This document shows, in pieces, positions 44,776-54,093 of a DNA stretch of 64,000 nucleotides (positions within the stretch are counted from its first letter, which is position 1; every line of letters begins with the position of its first letter). Both the position numbers and the translations under genes were made by a program. The notes under the pieces were generated by a model, which saw only the letters and a list, made by a program, of their open reading frames with translations, was not told where the DNA came from and made no database searches. Source of the DNA: CG1-02-35-72 sp045046885. Lineage in GTDB: Bacteria > Bacteroidota > Bacteroidia > Flavobacteriales > Flavobacteriaceae. The DNA lies in NCBI GenBank assembly GCA_045046885.1, contig JASFYX010000011.1, positions 48,548-112,547 on the forward strand. Reading direction: 5' to 3'.

Positions 44776-46401
44776 TTATTTGTTTGTTTTACAATCCAAG
44801 CACTCTAGACCTTCTAGAGTCATTTTATAATAATGTTTGGGTAAATCGCCATCATAGGTATTTGTAGTATTCTCTACATGTCTTAAAAAGGTTTGAGTAG
44901 AATTATCTAAATAAACAATTTTATCTTTAGGCATATACAATACAACATCTAAAACTTGATCGTTAAAATGAATCCCTCTATCGGTTAAAAAATAGCCGTC
45001 AAAATTTAAGGCTTCTCCTTTTAATCTAAACTGATAGCCTATTTTTTTAGCATTTTCTTTTGCTTTTTGCCTGTTAAAACCCGAGGCTTCCTTTTTAATC
45101 TTTACATAAGAGGAATCTGTATCAGAAACTCGAATATCTAATCTTACGTTATTAGAATAGTATTTATCTTCATTATTTAATGTTGTTACACGCCTATAGC
45201 CATTTCTTTTTCTTAAATGAGTGTAATTTGAAATATCTTGATTGTCAACCATTTTTATCCTTAAAGTATCTATAGAATTTGTGTTAACAAATTGTTTTTC
45301 AATAAAATTACCATCGTAAGCAAAGTCGGCTGTTTGTTTTACGCCAAAAACTATGGTGGCAATAAGTGTCATCAACCACAAGCCCAGTAACACATACCAA
45401 GTCACACGGCCAGGTGTTTTTGATTTGCTTGAAACTATAAACATACCTAGGAAAAAGAGCATTAAAAACGGAATACCTGTCAACAATAAAAGCCCTAAAG
45501 AAACCGCCCAAATAGGCAATCCTGTGCCGTTTATAAAACCACTATCATCGTGTAAAAACCAGTCGAATCCAAAAACATCTAAAGTTCCTGCGGTAAATAA
45601 GCCAACAACCAAACTTACAAGTGTGGTTACAGCTACAAATATTAAGAGAATGCCTATGAATTTTCCTAACACCTGGAAAATCGCTAGAATTATTTTACCG
45701 ATAACGTCAATAAATTCTTGAAACCCCGATTTAATATTCTTTTGATTTACTTTAGAAGAAGCTTCCTTTACATTGCTAGAAGCTGTCTCGAAACCTTTTT
45801 TTACATGTTCTGATACATCTTGAAATTGGTCACGAATTTTTTTTTCAATCGTACTTATGTTAACCGATTCTCCTTCCATCTGTAATTTTTCGGCAGTGGT
45901 TTGGGCTTCGGGCAAAAGTATCCAAAGAATGATGTATAACAAGAAACCAAATCCCGCACCAAAGGCTAAAAACAACCAAATAAGACGTACCCAAATAGCT
46001 TCTATACCAAAGTAATGACCAATACCCGAGGCCACACCGCCTAAGAATTTATCATCGCCATCTCTAAACAATTTTTTCTGATTGTAACTTTGATAAGAGC
46101 CTGTATTTTTAGAATTATTACTGTAAGAGTCTTCTTCAAAAACATAATCTTCGGGCTGTCCCATAATAGCAATCACTTCATCAATATCTGATTCATTTAT
46201 CACTTGACGCGGATCTTTTATCTTTTCTGATAACAATTCGCTAATTCTAAATTCAATATCTGCAATAATCTCATCACGCCCTTTAGGATCATCGCTTAAA
46301 GAACGGCGTATCGTATCTAAGTAATGTCTTAATTTTTGAAAGGCAACTTCGTCTATATGAAAAAACAAACCGCCTAAATTAATATTTATAGTTTTATTCA
46401 T
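44776..46401 (-). CDS. PspC domain protein with C-terminal DUF2807-like part
   Basis: The 541-residue protein has a soluble N terminus, then a PspC domain (KLFRDGDDKFLGGVASGIGHYFGIEAIWVRL, about residues 103-133) with its membrane helices, and more helices near 230-345. The periplasmic C-terminal part (about 370-541) ends in a strand-rich domain with two late Cys (ECLDCKTNK). In Bacteroidetes the PadR-PspC-DUF2807 set occurs together and is thought to serve envelope stress. Two bases separate it from padR. Confidence 0.85.
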   Translation of the reverse strand: MNKTININLGGLFFHIDEVAFQKLRHYLDTIRRSLSDDPKGRDEIIADIEFRISELLSEKIKDPRQVINESDIDEVIAIMGQPEDYVFEEDSYSNNSKNTGSYQSYNQKKLFRDGDDKFLGGVASGIGHYFGIEAIWVRLIWLFLAFGAGFGFLLYIILWILLPEAQTTAEKLQMEGESVNISTIEKKIRDQFQDVSEHVKKGFETASSNVKEASSKVNQKNIKSGFQEFIDVIGKIILAIFQVLGKFIGILLIFVAVTTLVSLVVGLFTAGTLDVFGFDWFLHDDSGFINGTGLPIWAVSLGLLLLTGIPFLMLFFLGMFIVSSKSKTPGRVTWYVLLGLWLMTLIATIVFGVKQTADFAYDGNFIEKQFVNTNSIDTLRIKMVDNQDISNYTHLRKRNGYRRVTTLNNEDKYYSNNVRLDIRVSDTDSSYVKIKKEASGFNRQKAKENAKKIGYQFRLKGEALNFDGYFLTDRGIHFNDQVLDVVLYMPKDKIVYLDNSTQTFLRHVENTTNTYDGDLPKHYYKMTLEGLECLDCKTNK

Positions 46402-46403
46402 GA

Positions 46404-46739
46404 TTAGGTATTTTTAGTTTTTGTTATTTTATTTACTGCGGCAACTAAGTCTTTCCAAGTCCCTTCTAAACCTTTTAAAAAGAGTTTGCCGTTTTCTGTT
46501 AAAGCATAATATTTTCGGGGGGGACCCGATGTAGATTCTTCCCATCTATAATTTAATAGTCCTGTATTTTTAAGACGTGTAAGTAGAGGATAGATGGTGC
46601 CTTCTACAACTATCAATTTCGCTCCTTTTAATTCGACTAGAATTTCTGAAGTATAAGCATCTCCGTGACTTAAAACGGTTAAAATGCAATACTCTAGAAC
46701 GCCTTTGCGCATTTGAGCTTTTGTGTTTTCTATCTTCAT
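46404..46739 (-). CDS. PadR family transcriptional regulator
   Basis: The 111-residue protein is a winged helix with QMRKGVLEYCILTVLSHGDAYTSEIL and VVEGTIYPLLTRLKNTGLLNYRWEESTSGPPRKYY, the PadR signature. It probably controls its own operon with the PspC and DUF2807 genes. The gene is preceded by the short peptide ORF at 46764-46823. Confidence 0.92.
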   Translation of the reverse strand: MKIENTKAQMRKGVLEYCILTVLSHGDAYTSEILVELKGAKLIVVEGTIYPLLTRLKNTGLLNYRWEESTSGPPRKYYALTENGKLFLKGLEGTWKDLVAAVNKITKTKNT

Positions 46740-46763
46740 TTTTGTTTTGTTTTAGTAAAGCAT

Positions 46764-46823
46764 TTACAGAATGCTTAAAAGTGTCATAATACAGAGTATT
46801 ACTAAAGTTAATACACCACTCAT
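46764..46823 (-). CDS. candidate 19-residue hydrophobic peptide
   Basis: An ATG ORF encodes MSGVLTLVILCIMTLLSIL. It is a single hydrophobic helix with no charge. It lies between DUF4870 and padR in the same direction, 24 bases before padR. It could be a small membrane protein or a chance ORF. Only conservation would decide. Confidence 0.3.
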   Translation of the reverse strand: MSGVLTLVILCIMTLLSIL

Positions 46824-46829
46824 AATTTC

Positions 46830-47264
46830 TTATTTTAAAAAGTTAATACTTAACGGATAATGATACATTTCTCCTCTACTGGCTTTTATAGCTGCTACTA
46901 TTATCAAAATGAATTTTGCCAAGAATAGTACAGATATCAAAGAGCCAAATCCTACAAATCCAAAAAGATTGGTAACATTAAAGTCAAAATCAAAATGATT
47001 GAAATCGCCAAAATGTCTGAATCCTCTAAAAAAAGTTGCAAATGTAAAAGGCATCAAAGTGATTCCTAATATTAATGTATAGAGGTAAAAACTCAAATTA
47101 AAATTTACAGCTTCTTTACCATGTCTGTCTAAATCTGGGCTTTTATCTTTCTTTACATTCCATAAAATAAGGGGTAATATAACACTCCCAAACGGAAAAA
47201 CATATCCGGCAAAAGCCGAAATATGTATTAAAAAAGCATTGTTATTATTATTAGTTCTACTCAT
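46830..47264 (-). CDS. DUF4870 domain-containing membrane protein
   Basis: The 144-residue protein has the DUF4870 pattern: HISAFAGYVFPFGSVILPLILWNVKKDKSPDLDRHGKEAVNFNLSF, then two more helices and a C-terminal IIVAAIKASRGEMYHYPLSINFL. The function is unknown. It is the first gene of the group ending with the DUF2807 gene. A palindrome, AAAGTA/TACTTT, lies 63 bases upstream. Confidence 0.85.
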   Translation of the reverse strand: MSRTNNNNNAFLIHISAFAGYVFPFGSVILPLILWNVKKDKSPDLDRHGKEAVNFNLSFYLYTLILGITLMPFTFATFFRGFRHFGDFNHFDFDFNVTNLFGFVGFGSLISVLFLAKFILIIVAAIKASRGEMYHYPLSINFLK

Positions 47265-47327
47265 AATCTCTCAAATTTACTATTTGTTTATGCAAATATA
47301 TGTATAAAGGATATTACTATGCAATAC

Positions 47328-47342
47328 AAAGTACTATACTTT
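47328..47342. promoter_or_regulatory. inverted repeat AAAGTA-CTA-TACTTT in a divergent intergenic region
   Basis: A perfect six-base inverted repeat with a three-base centre lies between the divergent DUF4870 and DUF4442 genes. It is a possible operator for the PadR regulator encoded just downstream. Confidence 0.3.
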
Positions 47343-47408
47343 AACATTTATTTAACATTTACAAATTATTGAAATATGCTTATCTTGTAGCCTAAAATAA
47401 TAAGACTT

Positions 47409-47867
47409 ATGTTGACTAATGTTAAAAAAATAAACCGCTTTTTATTATTAAAACTTCCCTCCGCTTTTTTATGTGGTGTGCGTTTACGTAGTTTAAATGC
47501 CACAACAGCCGTGGTAACAGTAACACACAGATGGATAAATCAAAATCCGTTTAACTCTATGTATTTTGCGGTACAATCTATGGCATCAGAGCTGTCAACA
47601 GGTTCTATGATTATGCAAAAGATAAGTCAGAGTAGTGCCACAATTAATATGTTGGTAACCGACCACAAAGGTGTTTTCACCAAAAAAGCAACAGGTAAAA
47701 TTACCTTTACTTGTAACGACGGGGCTAAAATAGACGCCGCTATTACCCAAACTTTAAAAGATGGTGAATGGCAAAAAATATCTTTAAAATCTATTGGTAT
47801 AAATGCCGAAGGCATTGAAGTATCGCAATACACATACGAATGGAGTTTACGTGCTAAATTAAACTAA
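47409..47867 (+). CDS. DUF4442 domain-containing protein (hotdog thioesterase-like)
   Basis: The 152-residue protein matches DUF4442 in KLPSAFLCGVRLRSLNATTAVVTVTHRWINQNPFNSMYFAVQSMASELSTG, a hotdog-fold relative of acyl-CoA thioesterases. No substrate can be given. Six bases before the AIM24 gene, so the two form an operon. Confidence 0.8.
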   Translation: MLTNVKKINRFLLLKLPSAFLCGVRLRSLNATTAVVTVTHRWINQNPFNSMYFAVQSMASELSTGSMIMQKISQSSATINMLVTDHKGVFTKKATGKITFTCNDGAKIDAAITQTLKDGEWQKISLKSIGINAEGIEVSQYTYEWSLRAKLN

Positions 47868-47873
47868 ACAACA

Positions 47874-48674
47874 ATGAATGCACACGAAATAGATTACAAA
47901 ATTCACGGCGAAGAAATGCAATTTGTAGAAATTGAGCTCGATCCTCAAGAAGGGGTTGTAGCTGAAAGCGGCAGCTTTATGATGATGGAAGACAACATTA
48001 CAATGGAAACCATTTTTGGTGATGGTTCTAACCAAAGCGAAGGTGTTTTAGGTAAACTCTTTTCGGCTGGAAAACGGCTGCTAACAGGCGAAAGTCTTTT
48101 TATGACCGTATTTACAAACAGCGGACAAGGTAAAAGAAAAGCCTCTTTTGCAGCTCCTTACCCAGGTAGGATTTTCGCCATAGATTTACAAGAAAACGGT
48201 GGTAAATTCATCTGTCAAAAAGATGCCTTTTTATGTGCGGCCAAAGGCGTTTCTATCGGTATTGAATTTTCTAAACGCTTAGGACGTGGCCTTTTTGGCG
48301 GCGAAGGTTTTATTATGGAAAAACTTGAAGGGGATGGTATGGCTTTTGTTCACGCTGGCGGTACGGTTACTAAAAAAGAACTGCTGCTGGGCGAAACTTT
48401 ACGGGTTGATACAGGCTGTATTGTGGGCTTTACTCAAAATATTGATTACGATATAGAATTTGTAGGTGGTATTAAAAATACACTTTTTGGTGGTGAAGGC
48501 CTTTTCTTTGCACGCTTGCGAGGTCCTGGAACTGTTTACATTCAATCGTTGCCGTTTAGCCGTTTGGCACACCGCGTGTTAGCTTTAGCCCCAAGAAGGG
48601 GTAATAAAACCCGTGGCGAAGGCAGTATTTTAGGCGGTATTGGCGATTTACTAGACGGCGATAACAGGATATAA
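47874..48674 (+). CDS. AIM24 family (TIGR00266) protein
   Basis: The 266-residue protein belongs to the TIGR00266/AIM24 beta-rich family. It has EIDYKIHGEEMQFVEIELDPQEGVVAESG, FLCAAKGVSIGIEF, GGEGFIMEKLEGDGMAFVHAGG and IKNTLFGGEGLFFARLRGPGTVYIQSLPF, whose repeated GGEG units form a beta-helical trimer. Its function is not known. It is followed by a repeat-containing gap of 107 bases. Confidence 0.88.
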   Translation: MNAHEIDYKIHGEEMQFVEIELDPQEGVVAESGSFMMMEDNITMETIFGDGSNQSEGVLGKLFSAGKRLLTGESLFMTVFTNSGQGKRKASFAAPYPGRIFAIDLQENGGKFICQKDAFLCAAKGVSIGIEFSKRLGRGLFGGEGFIMEKLEGDGMAFVHAGGTVTKKELLLGETLRVDTGCIVGFTQNIDYDIEFVGGIKNTLFGGEGLFFARLRGPGTVYIQSLPFSRLAHRVLALAPRRGNKTRGEGSILGGIGDLLDGDNRI

Positions 48675-48684
48675 TTAATCAAAT

Positions 48685-48768
48685 TGTCACCCTGTCCTAA
48701 TAGCTTTGGGAGAAGAATTTCGAATTAAATGTCACCCTGAGCACAGTCGAAGGGTCTCATTTTAATTA
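48685..48768. repeat. dispersed-type intergenic repeat with TGTCACCCTG units
   Basis: GTCACCCTG occurs twice, at 48686 and 48731. The second is part of CACCCTGAGCACAGTCGAAG, whose ACCCT and AGGGT ends pair. This is the sort of short repeat scattered between genes in many Bacteroidetes. No ORF is seen. Confidence 0.5.
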
Positions 48769-48781
48769 TTTTAATTAACTC

Positions 48782-49672
48782 ATGACAAAACCCATTTCAT
48801 CAGATTTTCCATTTGAATCTAAGTTTATTTCCATAAACGGAAGTAAAATACATTACATCGATGTGGGTGAAGGCAATCCCATTTTATTTTTACACGGCAA
48901 TCCAACCTCTTCTTATTTATGGCGGAATATCATTCCGTATGTATCTGATAAAGGACGTTGTATTGCGCCCGATTTAATAGGGATGGGTAAATCTGACAAA
49001 CCCAATATTGGTTACACTTTTTTTGATCATTATGCTTATTTACAAGAATTTATTGAAATGCTTGACTTAAAAAATATAACCTTGGTTATTCATGATTGGG
49101 GTTCGGGATTGGGTTTTTATTACGCTTATAAACACCCAGACAATATAAAAGGTATTGCTTTTATGGAAGCCATTTACAACACTGCTAAATGGAATGCTAT
49201 ACCCAAAGCAATGAAACGCAGTTTTAAAATGTTGCGCACCCCCGTTTTAGGTTGGTTTCTTACACGTGTTCTAAATGTGTTTATAACCAAACTATTGCCC
49301 AATACTGTTTTTAGAAAAATGTCTAAATCAGAATTAAATACTTATGCTACTCCCTATCCTACAATTAAAAGTCGGAAACCGCTACAAGTATGGCCGACTC
49401 AAATTCCGTTTGACGGCAAACCTAATGATGTACATCAAGCTGTAAAAGCCTATCATAATTGGCTTAAAAAAGCTACTTTTCCAAAATTGTGTTTATACGT
49501 TTCTCCTGGTTTACTGATACGTAAAAAAGATGTGACCTTTATAAAAGAGCATTTCCCAAATACACAAGTGCAAGATGTAGGTAAAGGACTTCATTTTATA
49601 CAAGAAGACCAACCTCATGAAATTGGCAGTGCTTTGGCGGAATGGTTTGATAAAATATTATTTAAGTTTTAG
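48782..49672 (+). CDS. haloalkane dehalogenase, HLD-II type
   Basis: The 296-residue alpha/beta hydrolase has the complete dehalogenase catalytic set: nucleophile Asp105 in VIHDWGSGLG, halide-binding Asn40 in HGNPTSS and Trp106, acid Glu129 in AFMEAI, and His271 in GLHFIQED. Asn plus Trp and Glu at these places define the HLD-II subfamily (LinB/DhaA-like). It would turn halogenated alkanes into alcohol plus halide in the cytoplasm. The natural substrate is unknown. It ends 13 bases before the MalY-type gene, and the two may be co-transcribed. Confidence 0.9.
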   Translation: MTKPISSDFPFESKFISINGSKIHYIDVGEGNPILFLHGNPTSSYLWRNIIPYVSDKGRCIAPDLIGMGKSDKPNIGYTFFDHYAYLQEFIEMLDLKNITLVIHDWGSGLGFYYAYKHPDNIKGIAFMEAIYNTAKWNAIPKAMKRSFKMLRTPVLGWFLTRVLNVFITKLLPNTVFRKMSKSELNTYATPYPTIKSRKPLQVWPTQIPFDGKPNDVHQAVKAYHNWLKKATFPKLCLYVSPGLLIRKKDVTFIKEHFPNTQVQDVGKGLHFIQEDQPHEIGSALAEWFDKILFKF

Positions 49673-49685
49673 AACACCAAAATAT

Positions 49686-50840
49686 ATGGAACTAGATAAA
49701 AAGTTAAAAGTATTGCCCTTAACAAAGTCAAACCCTAGTACCCTTTTGGCTTTATATGGCAAGCCCAACCTGACACCTATGTGGGTAGCCGATATGGATT
49801 TTCAAATGGCCAAACCCATACAGGAAGCCTTAAGGGAACGCGTTTTAAATTCGGGTTTTGGCTACGAATACAAACCCGTGTCTTTTTTTACAGCCCAAAA
49901 AAGTTGGTATAAAAACCATTATCAAATAGAACTCGACAAAAAAGAGGTTTTGTACAGTCCGACTATCACGACGACAATTTCTTTTCTCATTGAAAATTTT
50001 ACTTCAGAAAACGATGGCATCATTTTACAGCCACCTGTTTTTATGGAATTTAGAGAAGTCATAAGAAACACCCGTAGGAAAATTGTAAAAAACCCTCTCA
50101 AATTAGAAGACAACCAATATAAAATAGACTTTAATGATTTAGAGGAAAAGGCCAAGCAAGACAATAATAAAGTCCTAATCATTTGCAATCCGCACAATCC
50201 TGTCGGCAGGGTTTGGTCGGCTCAAGAACTCGAAAAGATTGTCACTATTTGTAAAGACAATAATGTGCTTCTTATTTCTGATGAAATCCACAAAGACATT
50301 GTCCTTTTTGGTAACAAATTTACCTCTGTGTTACAATTCGCGCATTTATACAGCAACATAGTTGTGTGTACTTCTGAAGCCAAAACTTTTAATCTGTGTG
50401 GTATTTCAGATGCAATGGTTATAACCAAAAACGATAATATTATTAAAGCGCTATCGGCTACATTTAAAAAATACAATTTGGGTCGCACAAACGTCCTGAC
50501 AAGAGTCGCTCTTGAAACAGCCTACAGCCATGGCTATTTATGGTTGAAAGAAGTGTTGGAAATAATCGAAAAAAATGTAACAACAATAGAGCAGACATTA
50601 GAAAACTCAAAAATTAACCTTATAAAACCCGAAGGCACGTATCAAGTATGGTTGGGTTTTCACGATGTTTATAACGACACCAAAGAAATGTTTAAAAATA
50701 TAACGCAAAAAACAGGCATAGCATTAAATGCCGGACATTGGTTTGGCCGCGAAGGCGCTTTGTTTATAAGAATGAATATTGCCACTTCTAACGAAAAAGT
50801 CAGCGAGGCTATTGTGAAAATTAAAAAGGCTGTGATTTAG
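49686..50840 (+). CDS. MalY/PatB family PLP-dependent aminotransferase (cystathionine beta-lyase type)
   Basis: I place the start at ATG 49686 (384 residues, MELDKKLKVLPL). The longer open frame from 49617 lies within the dehalogenase gene. The MalY/PatB signatures are LTPMWVADMDFQMAKPI near the N terminus, CNPHNPVGRVW, LISDEIHKDIV and the PLP Lys in SEAKTFNLCG. Members split cystathionine or similar C-S substrates. It is convergent with the DUF4369 gene, two bases away. Confidence 0.88.
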   Translation: MELDKKLKVLPLTKSNPSTLLALYGKPNLTPMWVADMDFQMAKPIQEALRERVLNSGFGYEYKPVSFFTAQKSWYKNHYQIELDKKEVLYSPTITTTISFLIENFTSENDGIILQPPVFMEFREVIRNTRRKIVKNPLKLEDNQYKIDFNDLEEKAKQDNNKVLIICNPHNPVGRVWSAQELEKIVTICKDNNVLLISDEIHKDIVLFGNKFTSVLQFAHLYSNIVVCTSEAKTFNLCGISDAMVITKNDNIIKALSATFKKYNLGRTNVLTRVALETAYSHGYLWLKEVLEIIEKNVTTIEQTLENSKINLIKPEGTYQVWLGFHDVYNDTKEMFKNITQKTGIALNAGHWFGREGALFIRMNIATSNEKVSEAIVKIKKAVI

Positions 50841-50842
50841 AC

Positions 50843-51541
50843 TTACTTCCCCTCCTCTTTCTTAATCTCAACAATAAACTTGGCTAATTGCTTGCCGTAT
50901 TTAGAGGCTTTAACTTTTTTAGACAAAGAATTGTTTATGGTATCCAACAAAGTAATATTGGCATTGTATAAATCTGACAGGGCTATATAAGGTGCTACTA
51001 CACTTTTGCCATGACTTACGGCAAAATTGGTAGCGTACAAATAACGACGTTTAATCAGGCTTTTAGAAACTTTATCTATACTGTCTAATTGCTTTCTATT
51101 TTGGGCTTTTTGAGCTTTAAAGTTAAGCTGAATTAAATCGAGTTGCTTATCGTTAAATTTGCCAATCATTTTTTTGTACTTATCTAACAATTTCTGTGTT
51201 TTAGAACCTTTAATTTTGACAGCAATATCAAACTTATCGAGGTCAGTCGTAATATTTATAGTACCTTTTTCACCAAAAAACAGAATCTTTTTAGCTGTAT
51301 TGGCCATAGTTATATAATACATTTCGGGGCTTTCAACATCATCAGTTAAAATAAATGTATCTGTACCGTTAACATTTACCGAGTCGGCTGTAACAATTAA
51401 AGTGTCGGCAACTTTTTGCAAATATACCGTTCCTTTTTTGAGGCCTTTTACTTGTACATTTACTTTCATAGAGCCTTCTTTCTTGGAACTACAAGAAAAA
51501 ACAGTTAATAAAACAAGAGCCACTAATAATATACGTTTCAT
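50843..51541 (-). CDS. DUF4369 domain-containing lipoprotein
   Basis: The 232-residue protein has a lipobox at VFSCS (Cys17) and a DUF4369 domain (NVQVKGLKKGTVYLQKV, residues 25-125). The rest is a helical part rich in Lys and Asp. In other Bacteroidetes this domain often precedes a thioredoxin-like domain, which is missing here. Function unknown. Confidence 0.8.
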   Translation of the reverse strand: MKRILLVALVLLTVFSCSSKKEGSMKVNVQVKGLKKGTVYLQKVADTLIVTADSVNVNGTDTFILTDDVESPEMYYITMANTAKKILFFGEKGTINITTDLDKFDIAVKIKGSKTQKLLDKYKKMIGKFNDKQLDLIQLNFKAQKAQNRKQLDSIDKVSKSLIKRRYLYATNFAVSHGKSVVAPYIALSDLYNANITLLDTINNSLSKKVKASKYGKQLAKFIVEIKKEEGK

Positions 51542-51652
51542 AAAGATTACATTTTTGCTTACAAATATACTTTTAATCCCGATAAATTTGAGTTAATTTT
51601 ATAACTATTGTATTATAAATTAAGGTAAAGTCGTTATGATTAGGTTTGTAAT

Positions 51653-52303
51653 CTACTTATTATCCAAAGCATTAAAGACCTCTTTTGATAAATATTTATT
51701 AGCGATAGGAAAAACAACATTATCTTCTCTAAAAATATGAAGTTTAAGCATTTCTATTAATGCTTTAGATTGTTCAACAGCCAAATCTAATATCACCATG
51801 CCAGAACCTTCATCAGGAATTCGTGTAATGAGTCCAAATAAATTAAAGGATATGGCTGCAAGTTGTAACATCTTTATATGGTCATCTTCCATTAAATCTA
51901 CCACAGTTTTTTTTGTACCAATGCTATATTCTTCTTTTTCGTGAAGTATCTTGTTTAATGCTGCAAAAACAGTGTCATCTTCTTTTCTATTGTGCTCAAT
52001 GACAACGTCATCAAAGTAAGAAAAGAAATCGTTTATACCTTCTAAAGTACTTTTTGAAAAACCATCAGAATATAACGAATTAAGCGTATTTTCGAATGCA
52101 CCAATAGCTTCATTACATTCTTTATGTTCGTCTATTAATTTTTGAATTAGCGGATGCATATCTTCGTATTTAGCACCCTCTAAAACCGGTGGTTTAAAAG
52201 CATCTGGTGGGTCCATAGGAGAAAACTCTTCTGTTTCGTTTTGATGTTCTACCATTCTCTTTAATGGGTCTTGTTTATTGAGATTTTTTAAATTTAGGCT
52301 CAT
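51653..52303 (-). CDS. hemerythrin domain protein, last gene of the nar operon
   Basis: The 216-residue protein has a four-helix hemerythrin-like domain. His/Glu ligand patterns are DEHKECNEAI (about residue 58), VVIEHNRKEDDTVF (about 101), LMEDDHIKM and LHIFREDNVVFP (about 190). Hemerythrin-like proteins of the RIC/YtfE type bind NO or O2 at a diiron site and help repair Fe-S proteins. The DUF542 cluster motif of YtfE is missing. Its place 99 bases after narK2, in the same direction, suggests protection from NO arising during nitrate reduction. Confidence 0.85.
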   Translation of the reverse strand: MSLNLKNLNKQDPLKRMVEHQNETEEFSPMDPPDAFKPPVLEGAKYEDMHPLIQKLIDEHKECNEAIGAFENTLNSLYSDGFSKSTLEGINDFFSYFDDVVIEHNRKEDDTVFAALNKILHEKEEYSIGTKKTVVDLMEDDHIKMLQLAAISFNLFGLITRIPDEGSGMVILDLAVEQSKALIEMLKLHIFREDNVVFPIANKYLSKEVFNALDNK

Positions 52304-52402
52304 CTTTTATTGTTAGTTTTTATTTTGGTAAAATTATAAAAATTAGTTTCCCCATATTTTAAGTTGAGGGAAACTAGTGTTATATTTTAAATTATAAAAA
52401 TT

Positions 52403-54031
52403 TTATGGTTTGTCAAATTCTCTTTTAGGTCCTAGATAATACCACCAATTGAGTATTAAACAGATTAGATAATAAAATGCAAAGCCATACAGGGCGTATT
52501 CTGCAGTACCTGCTGCAACTTGTTGCCCAAATACTTTAGGAATAATAAAAGCGCCATAAGCTGCAATAGCCGAAGTCCATCCTAAAACAGGGCCTGCTTT
52601 TTCTTTAGAAAAAATATAAGGAATACTTCTAAAAGTTGAACCATTTCCTATTCCAGTTGTTAAGAATAAAACCATAAATGCCGTAAAGAATGGCCACCAA
52701 TATTGTTCTGGAGTTTCAGTTCCTTTTGCCTGAAGCACAAAATAAGCTACTGCAAGTGCAGCAAGAATTTGAAAAAACGTACTCCAAGCAGTCACTTTAG
52801 AACCACTATTTACTTTATCTGATAAAATACCTCCAAGAGGTCTAACCAAAGCTCCTATTACTGGGCCTAAAAATGCCCAAAGCATAATATTAGGAGCATT
52901 AGGATTTACCCATTCTGGATCTAGAGCATTTGAATAGACAAATATATCTTGGGCTAATTTAGGAAATACCATTGAGTACCCAATAAACGAACCGAATGTC
53001 ATTGTATAAATAATGGTCATTACCCAATTGTGTTTATCGCCAAGTATTGAAAATTGTTTTTCGAGGTTTTGCTTTATCTCTTTAGGTGTTGCTTTCTTCA
53101 TAAGTAATACAGAAAGAATTACAACAACCGGAAGCACTATCCACATAGCCGCATTTTTTAGTCCCCAATCTCCCCAAGGAAGGCCAATTAACATATAAGC
53201 GCCAACAGCGGCCGCAATTAAGCCCAACAGCACCATATAAAGTGTTTTAGAAACACCTTTCGCCGTGTTAGGTAAACTTGGTGTTCCTGTAGATACATTA
53301 TTCATTCCAAAAAATGCTCCTAAAGTGGCTAAAGCAATAAGTGGTACCCAAACCCAAGCTGCATTTTGTAATCCTTCAAAAGGCGCCCCTTTTGCGGTTG
53401 CGACAGCTCCTGCAGTTCCTCCAAATAACGAAACAGTAACCGCTAGTGGTATTACTTTCTGCATAATACCTACGCCAAGATTACCAAGACCTGCATTCAT
53501 ACCCAATGCGTATCCCTGTATTTTTTTGGGAAAGAAAAAACTAATATTACTCATAGACGATGCAAAGTTACCTCCACCAAAACCTGATAGCAATGCCATA
53601 ACTGCAAAGAACATATATGACGTGTTTATATCGCTAAGTGCCATTCCTGTTCCAATAGCTGGTATAATAAGTAATCCTGTAGTAACAAAAATGACATTCC
53701 TACCGCCTCCAAGCGAAATTAGGAATGAGTTAGGAAGTCTTAAAGTAGCCCCGGCCAAACCCGCAATTGCCGGTAAAGTATAATATAAACTGTTTATTTC
53801 TTTAAGTTTGGCAATATATTCTGCTGATCCTTGAGCCAGTCCTTCGAGTAACCCAAAAGTAAAGCCAAACTCCCTCATATACTTTACCAGTACACCCCAC
53901 ATTATCCAAATTGAAAATGCAAGAAGTAAAGCGGGTATAGAAGCCCATAGATTTCTATTGGCTATTTTTTTTCCGGAAGAACGCCAAAAGGATTCATCCT
54001 CTACATTCCAATTTTTAATATTAACAGACAT
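52403..54031 (-). CDS. narK: NarK-type nitrate/nitrite MFS transporter 2
   Basis: The 542-residue protein has 12 or more membrane helices and the NNP-family motifs: GFGGGNFASSMSNISFFFPKKIQGYALGMNAGLGNLGVGIMQ (first nitrate signature) and TTGIGNGSTFRSIPYIF with GWTSAIAAYGAFIIP (second). It follows a second, different NarK gene. Paired NarK transporters usually combine proton-coupled nitrate import with nitrate/nitrite exchange. It is longer than typical by extra loops at residues 60-80. Confidence 0.9.
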   Translation of the reverse strand: MSVNIKNWNVEDESFWRSSGKKIANRNLWASIPALLLAFSIWIMWGVLVKYMREFGFTFGLLEGLAQGSAEYIAKLKEINSLYYTLPAIAGLAGATLRLPNSFLISLGGGRNVIFVTTGLLIIPAIGTGMALSDINTSYMFFAVMALLSGFGGGNFASSMSNISFFFPKKIQGYALGMNAGLGNLGVGIMQKVIPLAVTVSLFGGTAGAVATAKGAPFEGLQNAAWVWVPLIALATLGAFFGMNNVSTGTPSLPNTAKGVSKTLYMVLLGLIAAAVGAYMLIGLPWGDWGLKNAAMWIVLPVVVILSVLLMKKATPKEIKQNLEKQFSILGDKHNWVMTIIYTMTFGSFIGYSMVFPKLAQDIFVYSNALDPEWVNPNAPNIMLWAFLGPVIGALVRPLGGILSDKVNSGSKVTAWSTFFQILAALAVAYFVLQAKGTETPEQYWWPFFTAFMVLFLTTGIGNGSTFRSIPYIFSKEKAGPVLGWTSAIAAYGAFIIPKVFGQQVAAGTAEYALYGFAFYYLICLILNWWYYLGPKREFDKP

Positions 54032-54093
54032 AATTTATAGTTTTTAGTTATTTTATACCAATACTGTAATTTGAATTGATGACTACAAGAAAA

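Noticed and set aside
49617..49685. Longer start of the MalY-type gene
   Set aside because: The extra 23 codons overlap the dehalogenase gene. ATG 49686 fits the family.
53265..53783. 172-codon open frame opposite to narK2
   Set aside because: It is an antisense shadow of a recognised transporter, with no independent support.
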